64,000 bases of DNA from Lotus japonicus (lineage: Eukaryota > Streptophyta > Magnoliopsida > Fabales > Fabaceae), in assembly GCF_012489685.1 (NCBI RefSeq), contig NC_080046.1:29565881-29629880 (forward strand), read 5' to 3'. Made by a program: the position numbers and the translations under genes. The notes below the pieces were generated by a model that was not told where the DNA came from, ran no database searches, and saw only the letters and a list, made by a program, of their open reading frames with translations. Shown here one piece after another: positions 1-11,379 of this stretch; the stretch's first letter is position 1, and the number at the start of each line of letters is the position of its first letter.

Positions 1-354
1 CTCTTACAGGTGACAAAGTTAAATAAAGAGACTAAGCTGTTTCTAATGCACATTTATAAATACTATTATCGTTGTATTACATTCCCTTTTTTTCAGTTTA
101 ATATTGTTAATAAAATATAAAAACTGTTAGTTCAGTCAGACTTTTAAAGACTTTAGGATATGGATATTACAGAAACAATGTTGTGAATTGTCACTAAATG
201 GACATTCCTTGTACTTTTGGATCTTCACTATCATTTGAATATGGTTAATTTATGAATATATTGCTTGCCATTCTAGAACTCTAATAAAAGCTCTCAGTAG
301 AATTTATACATTTCATTTATTAATTTGTTACTTAGCATTGCCCTTTTTTTGCAG
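1..354 (+). other. Intron of the Rab3GAP gene
   Basis: AT-rich sequence ending in a T-rich tract and an AG acceptor at 353-354. I see no exon in it; the preceding coding exon must lie outside the window. Confidence 0.6.
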
Positions 355-3300
355 AATTTTTCTGCTCAGCTGGAAAGGGATATCTTAAACTCAGGTTATA
401 GCTTATAACATTTTTTACTAGCACCAGATAATTATTAATCACGTCTCAAATTTGTTTTTTTTTTCCTATGATAAAATCTTGTCAATTCTGATTTCTGGAA
501 GCAGATATTAAAAAATAAAGTAAATACTGAAGCATGTACGAAAAGGTCGTGATGCTTTATAATAGGTGCCAGATTAAATGAGCTACGCCATTTACTAAAA
601 GGGAATGATATTTTCTACCTAGTTGTCAATTATGACTTGTGAGTAATTAATGGTTCATTAGTTTAAAGTTTTGTAAAATTAAGTTTAATAAACTTAGGTT
701 TATTATAATTAAGTTTGAGAGAATGAATTTATGTTTTGAAATGCAATTGTAAAAGTAAATTTTAAAAAATTTCCTTTTGTTTGGATAGTAAGATAGAATT
801 ACTTTTGAGGTGTAAATTAGATATATATTATGGGACTCACACTTAGAATGGATTCTTCTTAATGGAAAAGTAAAGAGTTGTCTCTTTTGTTAAACGTAAG
901 TAGTAAAGAGTTATCTCTTTTGTTAAACGTAAGTTAAGTCCCTTGTAAACATATTTTTATCTAATAGAAAATAGCTACCCAAACACAATTCATCTTAAAC
1001 AATTAATTTTACTCCAAAATGTAGTTATTCTAAACTGAAACCGTAAAACAGACTCTTAAGGGTTAAGATTTGCAAAATGAAACTGTTAATCCTAAAAGTG
1101 AATTTTTATGTTAAAAGAGATTTCTATAAAAATTATTGAGTGCTGTGACATTAGATTACTTATGCTTGTATTAGGGGAGTCTGATACACACGGACTATAC
1201 AAATGAGCTTATTTTTTCTTTTTTGATTCATTGTTGTTTGTTAATGATGTATGCCAAGATTCTTCAATATAAGGCGTGTGACAGACCAATAATGTCTTTG
1301 ATGCTATTAGATATGTCATCATTTAAAGCTGCAAATCCAGATGCTACTTTTGAAGATTTTATTAGGTGGCATTCTCCCGGGGATTGGGAAGCGGATAATG
1401 ACTCTGAGGTCGCAGGATCATCATCATCCAGTGCTCTTGACATTAATAAGTCAAAAGATGATTGGCCTCCACGAGGGCGGCTTTCTAAGAGAATGTCTGA
1501 GCATGGAAATTTGTGGAGAAAGATTTGGGATAGCGCACCTTCTCTTCCTGCTTCTGAACAGAAGCCTCTTCTTGACCCAAATAGAGAAGGAGAAAAGGTA
1601 CTTATTTTTGTAAGAAATTTAAATTTTCTTGTTTTCACCGTGTTGATTCATATTGTGAAAAATTCGACAAAAGTTTTTATATTTTGACTGTTGATTGTCT
1701 AACATAAGCTTCCTCTCATTGTGGGCTTGGGATCAGCTACTTAATGCAACATAGGTAGGTTTTATCATTAGAAATGATTTGCAATAGGTGATCACAGTGT
1801 TCATGCAGCCAACTCCACCTATTGGGAAAAAAGGCTTTTTGTTTGGTGAAATAGATTGTTATGGCCTCTGCGAAATTCACACTAGAACTAGAATAGCATG
1901 ATTTTTGTTACTTGGGTTGGTTCTCATGTTGACGATACAATTAAACCATTTAAACTTTGTCGTCATTTCATCCAATTTCATTTTAGATGGATCTGTTGTT
2001 CATTTGTTTGGTTGTCTGCATTTTAGCTAAGTATGTGTGGGCCAACTTGTCGGACCCGATGTTGTAACATCTTGCCTATGACATCTGTCCTGGAGTATCT
2101 GCTGTTAGTTGGTTTTTAAGCTATCTGTGAAGCTTCGTATTCAAGTTAGGTTTTTGCTGGAAGCTTCTGTGCGCCGTCAAGGAATATTCTGTGGTGTATT
2201 TAAACCCGGTTAAGGGGGTTTAATTTGAAGATATTTATGGAACTTGAAATCTGCTTAATTATTGATTGGTCGAGGATCCTCTGCAGATTTGTTACTTAGT
2301 TGTTTTCTTTTAGCAACTTCTTGATTTGTGTATGGACCGTGTGATCTTTCAAGCCCAATGAAGACAAGGCCTGGAGGACTATATATGAAGAACTCAAGAC
2401 CTAGTCTCGTGGTAGAGAACATATCATTGTATTAGGGTTTTCATCGAGTTCATACTTAAGGGGAGACCTAAGTAATACTCCACGGGTAGAGATAGGTAGA
2501 AGAGGTAGTTGAACTGGGGCAGTTCCTGTGAAACCTTTTATGTACAATTTCTCTATAATAGTGGATTATCAACCCTGCAGACGTAGGTGATATTGCACCA
2601 AACTGGGTGAACAATTTCCTGTGTCTTTTTATTGTTTTCCAGTTGATTACCTTGTTGCTTTATCTGTTGTGCTGTCAGTAATGTTGTACAAAATGTTTTA
2701 GACATCTGGTAGAACATCTGTGTTATACCTGCCAGAATTTCAGGATCAATTGATGGTCTTAATGAAAAGAAGAAGACACCCCCCCCCCTATGGACATTTC
2801 AGAATTTATCTTGATTTAGCGGTTTGATCCATATTAAAGACATGGCCAGTTTCTCGTGGAATTCGAGATGGAAAAGTAATAGAAGCTCTTAAACGCATGG
2901 ATAATGGAAAAACAGTGAGTCTTGATGATATTCCCATTGAAGTTTGGAAATGTATAGGAGACCTATTGGTTGGCTCTGGCTCCCCATGTTTGAGATTTTG
3001 AGATGTAAACAAATGTAAGATGCGAGGAGTAGAAGTACCTTGGTCCCTATATATAAAAAAACAAGGGGGATATTAATTGCGGTAGCTTTAGAGGTATAAA
3101 ACATATGAACCACACTATGAAATTAAGGGACAAAGATGATTGAACATAGGCTAAGGGAAGAGACTAGGATAACAGAGAATCAATTTGATTTTATGCTAGA
3201 AAGGTCTACAATAGAAGATCTACCTCCTACAAAGGATGATGGGAAGGTACCAACGTAAAACAAAGAGATTTGCATAGGGTTTTTATTGACTTGGAAAAAA

Positions 3301-6063
3301 CAAGATCGTGTGCTAAGGGAAGTGTTGTGGAAGGTTATGGAAAAGAAAAGTGTTCGAGTGGCTTATGCTCAAGCTATACAAGACATGTATAACAGGGGAA
3401 ACTACAAGTGTGGAAACTCGTGGTGGCGCGACTATTGACTTCCTTAGAACTTATAAGGATAGGTTTACATCCAGGCTCAACCTTGAGTCTGTACATGTTT
3501 AATCTGGTTATGGATATGCTTACCACAGTATACAAAAGAAGCATTCCTAACTGCATGATGTTTGCAGGTGATAGTTCTATTTGAAGAACAATCGAAGTGG
3601 TTAATTCTAAACTTGAGATTTGGAGAAAGACTTAGGAATCTAAGGGTTATCAAGTAGCAGGAGTAAGACAGAATTCATGCATTGCAATTTTAGTAAGAGT
3701 GTAAGACAGATGTTAGAAGTTTTTGGAACTAAAAATTGGGAACGATATCATACCACATGTTTCACAGTTTAAGTACTTGGGATCTATTATACAAAATAAT
3801 GGGGAATTTCACAAAGATGTTACATAAAGAATTCAAGCTGAGTGGTTAAAGTGGAGTAAAGCATCAAGAGTTATTTGTGACCGCAAAGTACCTACCAAAC
3901 GCAAAGAAAAGTTTTACCAAACTGCAAGACTTGCTATCCTCTATGGTAGTGAATGTTGTGATTTAACGAGACAACATGAGGAAAATGTTGGAGCAACATA
4001 AATGAGAATGTTAAGATGGATGAGTGGACACACTAGAAAGGACAAGATATACAATAATCGTATAAGAGGAGGTTACGATGGTTCAGACATGTATAAAGAA
4101 GACCTCTGGAGGCGCTGGTGAGAAGAGTTGATAACATGGTTCTTAGTCCTGTGAAGAGGGGTCAAGAGAGGCCAAAAAGATCATTGGAAAATATTTTTGA
4201 AAGGGACCTCATGGTCTATAATATCCCACAATTATTTGTTTGTGATCGAGCGCAATGTTGTCAGGTGATCCATATAGCTGCCCTTAGCTGGATAATGCTT
4301 TGGTTGCTGTTTTTTTTTTTGTATCATTATTTAGCGGTAATCATCTTCACTTTCTTGTTGAAATAAATTTGACCTGTGCTTGCTAGTAACAAGGAGAGAG
4401 GCACTAAGTAGGACAAGATGCATCCAAATCAAGAACTCTTAATTATTCGGGTGAAGTAATGTTCCATAAAAGGGAAAATATAGTCCTATAAAAGGGAAAA
4501 TATATCGTAGATCATAAATGATTAATTACAACTAAAAAGACGATCATTGAGTATGATGATCCATTGAGGTAGAACTGAGCTTGATATTTAAGTCAATTTG
4601 ATGAAGTGATCTTGGTCCTAAAAGCTAGGCTGGTAAGTGAGAGCCTCAGCTTTAAATTAGAGCTTGGTTTTTGAGACTAAGCAGATTTAGAGCTCACGCA
4701 ATTGCGTTATTTCTGTCAGTTTGTTTGGGCAGCCATCAAAATCATGAGGATAAACTGATGTAGAAAAAAGTTTGTATTTCACTCTATCTGATTGATTAAA
4801 AGGTAGTATAAATAGGGAATTAGGTCAACAATTGTACACTAGTATAAATAAGGAAGATAATCTCTATCTCTTAAATAGCAGCTGACTAACATAGTGTGGT
4901 CAACATTTTCTGCACGAACTCATCTTTCTTGACATGTGCCTTTTTGGGTAAAGTGTTCACCTAGGCTATGCCTTAAAGGTTGGTCATTTGGTGAGTGGAG
5001 GGCCATGCACGGAAGACGGTTAAAAGGTTAAATTGTTCTTGTACTTTCTTAAAGGATATTAATATTTATTAAAGGAAATTGGTACTATAGATTTGTGCAT
5101 AAAGGAGGAAGAGGAAGACTGACTACTTGTGCTTTTTTGGATTGCTTTAGACATGCTGTTCTCCTACGTATATCTTGTTATCTACTATAATTTTCATATT
5201 CTCGATTTTCCAGGTTCTTCATTATCTTGAAACTTTACAGCCACATGTATTGCTTGAGCAAATGGTGTGTACTGCCTTCAGAGCAGCAGCCGATACACTA
5301 AGTCAGACTAGTTACGGGGAATTGAAACAGATGGATACCAAGATGCAGCAACTATACCTTACCATAGCACCTGCTTTGAGGCCTTTGCAAGGTATCTCGA
5401 TATTCATTAAATTTTCTACTCTCTAAAAAGAATAATTTTTAACGCATTTCCATTTTGTTACAGTAAACCGCTTGTCTGCAGACAGTGAGACCATTGAAGA
5501 CTTAAGAAGACTAAGTGTTGTTTTCGAAAATGTGGAGAAATTACTTACTCTTGCAGCTTCTCTTCATCGCAAGCTTGTACGAGCACCACGCCTCTCCAGA
5601 GAAATTTTCAGTGATTACTACAGCTTCTACATTCCAACAATGGGAACAGGCTTGTCAGAAGACATTGAAAAGGTGAAAGGTTTCGATGCCTTGAAATGCC
5701 TTGCTAAAAAAATCTTTCCCTGCATTGGACTGACATGTATCTCCACTTTCTTTCATTTCCGCGTAGGAGTTTGACAAGAAACAAGTAGTAAAGGACCGTG
5801 AGAGGGAAGTCTTGTCAAATATGTTTGTTCCTCCCACAGCTAACCAGTCTTGGAGGAAGGTTTTGAGCATGGGAAATCTTCTCAATGGTCATGAACCTAT
5901 CCTCAGGGAGATTATTTTTTCGCTGCGCGACAGATGGAATGGTAATCACTATGCAGCTCGTGGTGGTAGTGTTTCTCAACAAGAAATTGAAACTTACAGA
6001 ATGTACATATGTGGAACCTCTAATGACTTACGGGTAGCACTTTCTGTTGTCTCGTGTGATTAA
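355..6063 (+). CDS. Rab3 GTPase-activating protein catalytic subunit homologue, C-terminal exons (5' part outside window)
   Basis: Five exons can be read: 355-394, 1311-1597, 5214-5391, 5464-5672 and 5767-6063, with TAA at 6061-6063. All internal joins have AG acceptors and GT donors and keep frame; the short first exon joins the next across codon GAT to give ...LNSDMSSFKAANP. The second exon carries the family hallmark FKAANP..FEDFIRWHSPGDW, followed by LSKRMSEHGNLWRKIWDSA. Later exons give the helical C-terminal part (HYLETLQPHVLLEQM, QSWRKVLSMGNLLNGHEPILREII) and end in RMYICGTSNDLRVALSVVSCD, matching the family's C terminus. In animals this subunit acts with RAB3GAP2 on Rab3 and Rab18; the plant role is inferred. 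A GT follows DLR at 6034, but reading through gives a family-like end, so I place the stop at 6061. The catalytic N-terminal region is outside the window. The exons look intact and under constraint. Confidence 0.85.
871..934. repeat. 33-bp tandem duplication in an intron
   Basis: The string starting TAAAGAGTT and ending GTTAAACGTAAG occurs twice in a row with one base change. It lies in the AT-rich 395-1310 intron of the Rab3GAP gene and shows no coding content. Confidence 0.8.
2815..4310 (+). pseudogene. Decayed non-LTR (LINE) retrotransposon ORF2 in an intron
   Basis: Translated fragments in shifting frames follow the order of a plant LINE reverse transcriptase: a segment around 3110-3200 with ENQFDFMLERST, then DRVLREVLWKVMEKK and AYAQAIQDMY (3305-3390), then a decayed catalytic region reading FAGDSS (about 3565; the usual pattern is ADD), then LGSIIQNNGEFHKDV (3778-3820) and FYQTARLAILYGSECC (3910-3960), and finally the C-terminal RMLRWMSGH (about 4010) and ALVRRVDNM (4110-4140). 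Numerous stops and frameshifts make it non-functional. The 5' end, with endonuclease, is missing, as usual for 5'-truncated LINE copies. It lies in the 1598-5213 intron of the Rab3GAP homologue, in the same orientation. Confidence 0.85.
4380..5213 (+). other. Rest of the long Rab3GAP intron
   Basis: AT-rich sequence between the LINE remnant and the AG acceptor at 5212-5213. It includes a short direct repeat (AAAAGGGAAAATATA at about 4470 and 4491). No exon, RNA gene or element boundary is supported. Confidence 0.5.
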
Positions 6064-6598
6064 TTTTATGTTGTTTATTGGTTACAATGTGTCACATATT
6101 GCATCCGGTCCTCTAATTGAAGCTTAGCTGAATCTCTCTCAAATCCCAATAGCGTTCCAACCCAAAAACGGAAAGAGGTTGGATTAATTAATTTAAGTCT
6201 AAGAGGGATCAAAGTGTAAGTGAAACTTCTATTCTTTTTATATTGTTTGTTCGTTGCTGTTGTGAGTGCTGTACCTAAACTGAAAGCTTCTTCCTATTAT
6301 TTTACCGGGCATTGCGTATTTTGGTGGTTTGATCCGAAATGATGTTGGGGCTTCGCTGAGGGGTTTTAGTGGTGAAGTTGGTAGGTGGATATTCTTAAAG
6401 TTGAGAGCTTTATTAGAATTTGGGAAACCTAACTCTACCCCAAAAGATAGCTTAAGAAGTGAGGACTGTCTTTTTATATATAAGAGTTAACTTTGTCGTA
6501 TATGTGAGATTTCTTAACACATCCTTACGTAGGGTTTGGCATCTGGAGCGCAGAATATGCATCATCTACGTGTGACTCATATAGGGTGGTTTCACTAA
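6064..6598. other. 3' flank of Rab3GAP gene, with part of a dispersed plant repeat
   Basis: No ORF of interest. The stretch 6400-6598 (GGGAAACCTAACTCTACCCC, then TTCTTAACACATCC) resembles a repeat I associate with legume intergenic DNA. A second, diverged copy of the same text begins after the MITE at about 7180 (ATGAGATACCTAGTTCTATC), so the MITE seems to have landed between or within copies of this repeat. Confidence 0.4.
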
Positions 6599-7164
6599 CA
6601 GTGTGTTTGGTTTGAGGGGGAGGGAAAGGAGTGGAAAGAAAACACAAAAACCAATGCATATTCCCCTGCATGGTTTGGAAAGAAAGGGGAGGAAAAGAAT
6701 GTTTTTTAGTGCGTCCCGCCATGAAATACTTTCCGTCCAAATTGGAAAGAAAAGAGTGGAAATGGACAGATCTTGTGTAAATGACCATTGTGTCCTTATT
6801 CTTTTGATTATTCACTTATCTACCTATGCCTTTTTCACCGTTAATTTATTTTTTGGTTAACTTCTACTTTGTATGCCTTAAATCTAAAATGGATACTTGT
6901 CTTCCCTTTTTATTAGATTTTAAAAATAATGAATATTTTTAATTTGAAAACATATTTTAAAATGAGAGTTGTACAATATTTGTTAAAAATATATGTTAAT
7001 GGTAGAATAGTAATTTGTCACAAACTTCTTTTCTTTCCTTCCACTTTTTCCTTCATACCAAACAACATAAAAAATCATCTCTCTTTCCTTTCACTATCTT
7101 TCCTTTTCCTCTCTTTTCTTTCCCTTTCCTTCCTCTCACTTTTCTTTCCTAACCAAACAAAGCC
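6599..7164. mobile_element. MITE, probably Tourist-like (PIF/Harbinger)
   Basis: The 566-bp segment is flanked on both sides by TAA (6596-6598 and 7165-7167), the target-site type of PIF/Harbinger elements. Its ends are imperfect inverted repeats: the left starts CAGTGTGTTTGGTT and the complement of the right end reads GGCTTTGTTTGGTT. Inversion continues inward as purine-rich (GGGAGGGAAAGGAG) against pyrimidine-rich (CTTTCCTTCCTCTC) arms. No transposase is encoded, so it is non-autonomous. The superfamily rests on TSD and terminus shape only. Confidence 0.7.
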
Positions 7165-7538
7165 TAAATGAATATAGGATAGACTCTGATACCATATTAG
7201 AATATGAGATACCTAGTTCTATCTTAAAAGCTACCTTAAGAGGTGTGGATTACATTTCATCTTTATTCTTATATTATTTTTAATATTAGAAGATTATCCC
7301 AAAGGCCTTAAGAGATCAAATTCTAATAAGTTCTTAGTGAAGGAAATGCGTCAGCAAATTTTCTAACTCATGACAAAACTCCCTTTGAGTTTGAGGCATA
7401 TTCTTAGGTTGGATTATTCGGGTGTTCTTACACTTTAATGTAATTTTTCTTCTTTGGCCCCTTCACAAAATGATAGTGTTAGGATATCTTTGGAGTTACT
7501 TATTTAATATCTTTTATTTACTTTTTTTATATAGGCAA

Positions 7539-7567
7539 CTAGTCCTTTGACCCGTGCGATGCACGGG
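7539..7567 (-). other. Helitron 3' terminus: hairpin plus CTAG
   Basis: A perfect 7-bp stem (CCCGTGC/GCACGGG, loop of three) lies nine bases before the terminal CTAG on the minus strand. Hairpin followed by CTRR is the Helitron 3' signature. Confidence 0.8.
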
Positions 7568-9417
7568 GGATATTCATATTTTTTTATCGCGTGAAATTTT
7601 TTAAAATATGTATTTTTTTTTATGTTTATTAAAAGATAATTTATGAATTAAAAGATCAAAATTAATTTAAATATATGAAAACAGAAATTTGAAAGTTTTG
7701 AAAGTTTTTTTTTATAAATGTGTTTGTTTTTATTTTGTGGATGTGCAAAATGAACTTTATGTAAAGAAAAGTAATTTTATTTTATAGCTTTTGTATAATA
7801 ATAAAACACATATATAAATGGAATTGTAGAAGTAGAAATGTTTTTTTCCCATTGATTAAATATTTTATTTTTGTGTCATCATTATGGAGATCTAAAATAT
7901 CATATAAATGGAGTTTTGGTTGTTTATGTTTTAGCCATTACACTTCAATGATGCGATGTTTTTACGATTTCTTTATCTTTTCATGGTTTTCTTTTAATGT
8001 AATAAAAATCTGTGTGGGCTGGGAATATAGAAATTAGAAAGTAATGACGAATGAGAATATCACTATCTAGGGGAGTTACAATATGCCCATTGTCTTTAAA
8101 AACGCTTTTCTTGTTAAGTTTGCTGGACGTTTTCCAATTGAGAGGGTAAGTTAATAGAAAGACTTTTAAAGGTATCATGTAGATATCATAAGTCATAATC
8201 ATAGATTTTGAAGGTGATATGAGATGAAGTTCTTTTTATCTATAAACCATTTTTATGTCTCCACCTCAAAGTTCATCGATCAAGGATCTGATACAAAGAG
8301 CACACTCATGAAATTATATTATTCAAGCATCTGAAATATAAAAGTCAACACTGAAAAATATGTAGATGACAAATAAACATGATGTTGTTAATTTTATTAT
8401 TTATCATCATTAACACTGCAATCCTATTTACTGATCTCATTACTAATAAGCTCAAAGTCATGCTGGGTTCTTCAAAGGAGTAAGAACTGTCTTGCTTTGC
8501 AAACTACTTTTCTTTTTCTCTGCCCTGACCATTCATCTTGTATCCAACGAAGATAATTGCAAAATTTAAGAGCAAAGAAGCTAAGCAAATAAAGGCAAGG
8601 ATGAAACTTGTCTTCCCCATGGTATGAGGTGAATTTTAATTCAATATGCATTTTTTTCAAATCGAAGTTTTTGATAGAATGCTCCATAAATCTCTAGTGA
8701 CCTATCTAAAATTCAAACTTCAATGTGTAAAGCTAGATAAACCACATCATTTATTTGCATAAATTAAGAGGCTTCCACCATAAAGAAGATGACTGCATTA
8801 GAAATAAAGCAGTTTACTTGGTCACATGGAGTAATACAGTTTCACAATTCAATCACTGACAACTTCTGCAAGCACACAAAAGTAAAATGAGAGATGTTTC
8901 CAGAGACATGCTCAAATTCCAGGGCAGAGATTCTTTCACAACTGATATATCTTAGGGAATCAAGAGGGGGATATGCTCAATGAGAGATGTTTCCAAGGAC
9001 ATGCTCAATTTTCAGGGGAGAGATTCTTTCACAGCGTATATGCCTTGGAGAAAGTCTTAGGAGGGGGATAAGTTGAAACATTATATCAAAATAGAAAGTA
9101 CTAAGCAAAGTAAAAGCATTCTTATTTGTCCTTCCACTGCACGAAAGCCCCATTTAGCAACCTAACTTCTATAATTTAAGTCAACAAACAAAAGAAGATC
9201 AATATCGAGAAATAAAAAGCGTATGAATATCAAATTCTAGTAAAAGACTGTAAGCGACTAAGCGGATATATACATTTTCTTGTATGGCATAACAGTACTA
9301 TGTGGTATAAGCCTATGAGAAAAGGAACCATTTAAAAAGAGCAAAGGAATCATAACATAAAATGGTACAGTAAAGTGGTAGTCTACTTATCAACATTACT
9401 CAATTTATGATCTTTCT
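7568..9417. other. AT-rich interior of the Helitron without recognisable genes
   Basis: Mostly AT-rich DNA with no credible coding region. The one structured part is a roughly 92-bp tandem duplication at 8889-9070, listed separately. Confidence 0.5.
8889..9070. repeat. Two-copy tandem repeat of about 92 bp
   Basis: Both copies start GAGATGTTTCCA, pass through GACATGCTCAA and GAGATTCTTTCACA, and end in a GGGGGATA-type tract (8889-8980 and 8981-9070, diverged). The minus-strand translation shows similar peptides in both (for example VKESLPW and SMSLETS), so a duplicated exon fragment is possible, but no family is recognised. Confidence 0.6.
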
Positions 9418-9600
9418 CATGGGTCTATCTACTTACTCTATCTCTTGACCTTTCTTTTAATCGATTTATCTCCCTTTCCTTCTCTCTAATTTTATCTTTC
9501 CCCTTGTCCTTCTCCCTATCTTTATAGCTTTCTGTCTTCTTTTCTCTATCCGTATGGTTCTCTTTCTCTCTTTCCTTTGCCTTATCCCTATCCCTTTAAT
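9418..9600 (-). pseudogene. Second, broken copy of the DOT2-like exon
   Basis: It repeats the 9730-9922 exon: REKDKGKDKIREKE, KERSRDRVSR and THEKDHKLSNVD on the minus strand, with in-frame stops (for example after VSR). The divergence is clear, so the duplication is not recent. It lies downstream of the better copy on the sense strand, giving a tandem exon duplication within the Helitron. Confidence 0.55.
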
Positions 9601-9729
9601 TCAACTAAACCAACACCTGAATTTGAGCAAATACTACTAATTACATAGAAACAAAACCATATCTCACATTGCAAAAAAATTAAAAAAATTAATGAGCCAA
9701 GCTAAAGCAACGACTCTGCCATACCTAAC

Positions 9730-9922
9730 CTCCTCATCTCTCTTTTCAGGACAGTCAACTTTATCATCAACATTACTTAATTCATGATCTTCCTCATGGG
9801 TCTTTCTACTTACTTTATCTCTTGACCTTTCTTTATCTTGATTTATCTCCCTCTCCTTCTCTCTATTTTTATCTTTCCCCTTGTCGTTCTCCCCATCTTT
9901 ATAGTTATCCCTCTCCTTTTTA
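9730..9922 (-). pseudogene. DOT2/SART-1-like N-terminal exon fragment
   Basis: The minus strand reads a charged K/R/E/D-rich exon between a TTTTTCAG acceptor (at 9923-9925) and a GTTAGG donor (9729-9724): KKERDNYKDGEND..., then SRDKVSRKTHEEDHELSN and CPEKRDEE. The alternating RDK/EKER composition followed by a (K/R)K(S/T)HE(E/D)D motif matches the N-terminal region of plant SART-1/DOT2, a U4/U6.U5 tri-snRNP protein. No other DOT2 exon is adjacent, so this is an isolated captured piece, not a gene. Other RS/RE-rich splicing proteins are an alternative. Confidence 0.5.
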
Positions 9923-10109
9923 CTGAAAAAAAATAACGCATAAATAAGAGAAAACAATCACAGCTGATACACGCACACATTCCCCTCTTATCCTAAGCCA
10001 CCAATTTACTCCCAGAATTATGTTATGCTACTCTACTTATTGTACAATTGCCTTCTCCAATACCTTGCTGCCATGATAACATTCTGTTACACCATCCACT
10101 ACCATTCCC

Positions 10110-11305
10110 TGTAAGATCAAGATTTGGTCATGTGGTACAACTCTATGTTTTGATGATAACAAGTATTTATTTGTGGATGAACAATTATGATACTCTAATG
10201 TTTATCTTGAGTGTTTTGACAAACAGGTTCTGATTCTGACACCAGAAGATATATTCATCAGAAGTTCTGAGGATCAGAAGATCTGAAGATCAGAGGATCT
10301 GAGGATCAGAGGATCAGAAGGATCAGAGGATCTGAGGATCAGAGGATCAGAAGATCAGAGGATCAGAAGATCTGAGGATCAGAAGATCTGAAGACCAGAA
10401 GCTCTGAGGGACCAGAGGCTCTGAAGGTCCAGAAGCTCTGAAGGTCCAGAAGCAGAAGTTACGAAGGTCAGAGGATCCAAGCATCCCTCTGACTCTGATC
10501 ACCAAGCTTCACAAGTTCCAACACGAAGCATAACTCTGATCAGAAGTCATTGGTTAAAGGCAAATGTCTCTATCAAGAAGTACAAGAGCAGTGTACTATT
10601 CTGACAAGCCTACCTACCAAGGTTCAGCCACAGCAGGTTCTGGAAGTTCCAGAAATGCCCTCCAACGGTCATATTCTCTCAACAGAAATATCCTTTGCAC
10701 CTTGGACTATAAAAGGCTGAAGAAAAGAAGAAAGTCTAAGAGAGAGAAACCAAGAGCTGCAATACAAGAAAAGATTCAAGCTTCTACTTTCTTCATCTGT
10801 TCTTATTTAGTTTACACTCAGCTTATTTAGAAGCAAACCTTTGTAAAAACCAACTTCAAACAGTTGTTTGATTTTCCTTAAGGGACCGGGTAGGTCAGTA
10901 TCCTTAAGAAGACTAAGAGAGTGAATCTTAGTGGTGATTCCTTTAGGAGATCAAGGTTGATCGGATCCTAGAGAAGACTAAGAGAGTGAATCTTAGTGAT
11001 AGCTAAGTCAGTGTATTGTTAGTCACTTGTAGGTTTCAAGTGCAGTTGTAACAATTATCTGATTAGTGGATTGCCTTCATTCTAAGAAGGAAGAAATCAC
11101 CTTAACGGGTGGACTGGATTAGCTTGAGGGATTTATCAAGTGAACCAGGATAAAATACATGTGTGCTTCTCTCTTCTCTCTATCTCTATCCGCTGCACCA
11201 TCTATCTTAGAGAAACCGAAAAGATTTACTTTAAATCTTAAGGGGAAAGTTTTTATATTCAAAACGCTATTCAACCCCCCCTTCTAGTCGTTTTTCACAC
11301 CTTCA
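10110..11305 (+). repeat. 5' LTR of the non-autonomous Sirevirus
   Basis: Begins TG and ends CA, followed at once by the PBS region. A purine-rich tract at about 10245-10460 is made of GATCAGAAGATCTGAGG-type short repeats. A TATA box (TATAAAAGG, 10708-10716) is followed by the transcribed leader. Confidence 0.93.
10708..10716 (+). promoter_or_regulatory. TATA box in 5' LTR
   Basis: TATAAAAGG about 600 bp into the LTR; the same motif lies at 14309-14317 in the 3' LTR. Confidence 0.6.
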
Positions 11306-11307
11306 AT

Positions 11308-11319
11308 TGGTATCAGAGC
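11308..11319 (+). other. Primer-binding site, initiator tRNA-Met
   Basis: TGGTATCAGAGC lies two bases after the 5' LTR and is the usual plant Copia PBS complementary to initiator tRNA-Met. Confidence 0.9.
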
Positions 11320-11379
11320 GCAAGTTCTGATTACCACACCTAACAGTGTTCAGTAGATCCGGGCCAGTGTGAAAAACTC

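Noticed and set aside
6034..6063. Intron donor after ...SNDLR in the Rab3GAP gene
   Set aside because: A GT is present, but reading on gives VALSVVSCD and a stop, which resembles the family's C terminus; no convincing further exon follows.
7551..7567. GC-rich palindrome as a transcription terminator
   Set aside because: A bacterial-type terminator makes no sense in plant nuclear DNA; the hairpin with CTAG after nine bases fits a Helitron end.
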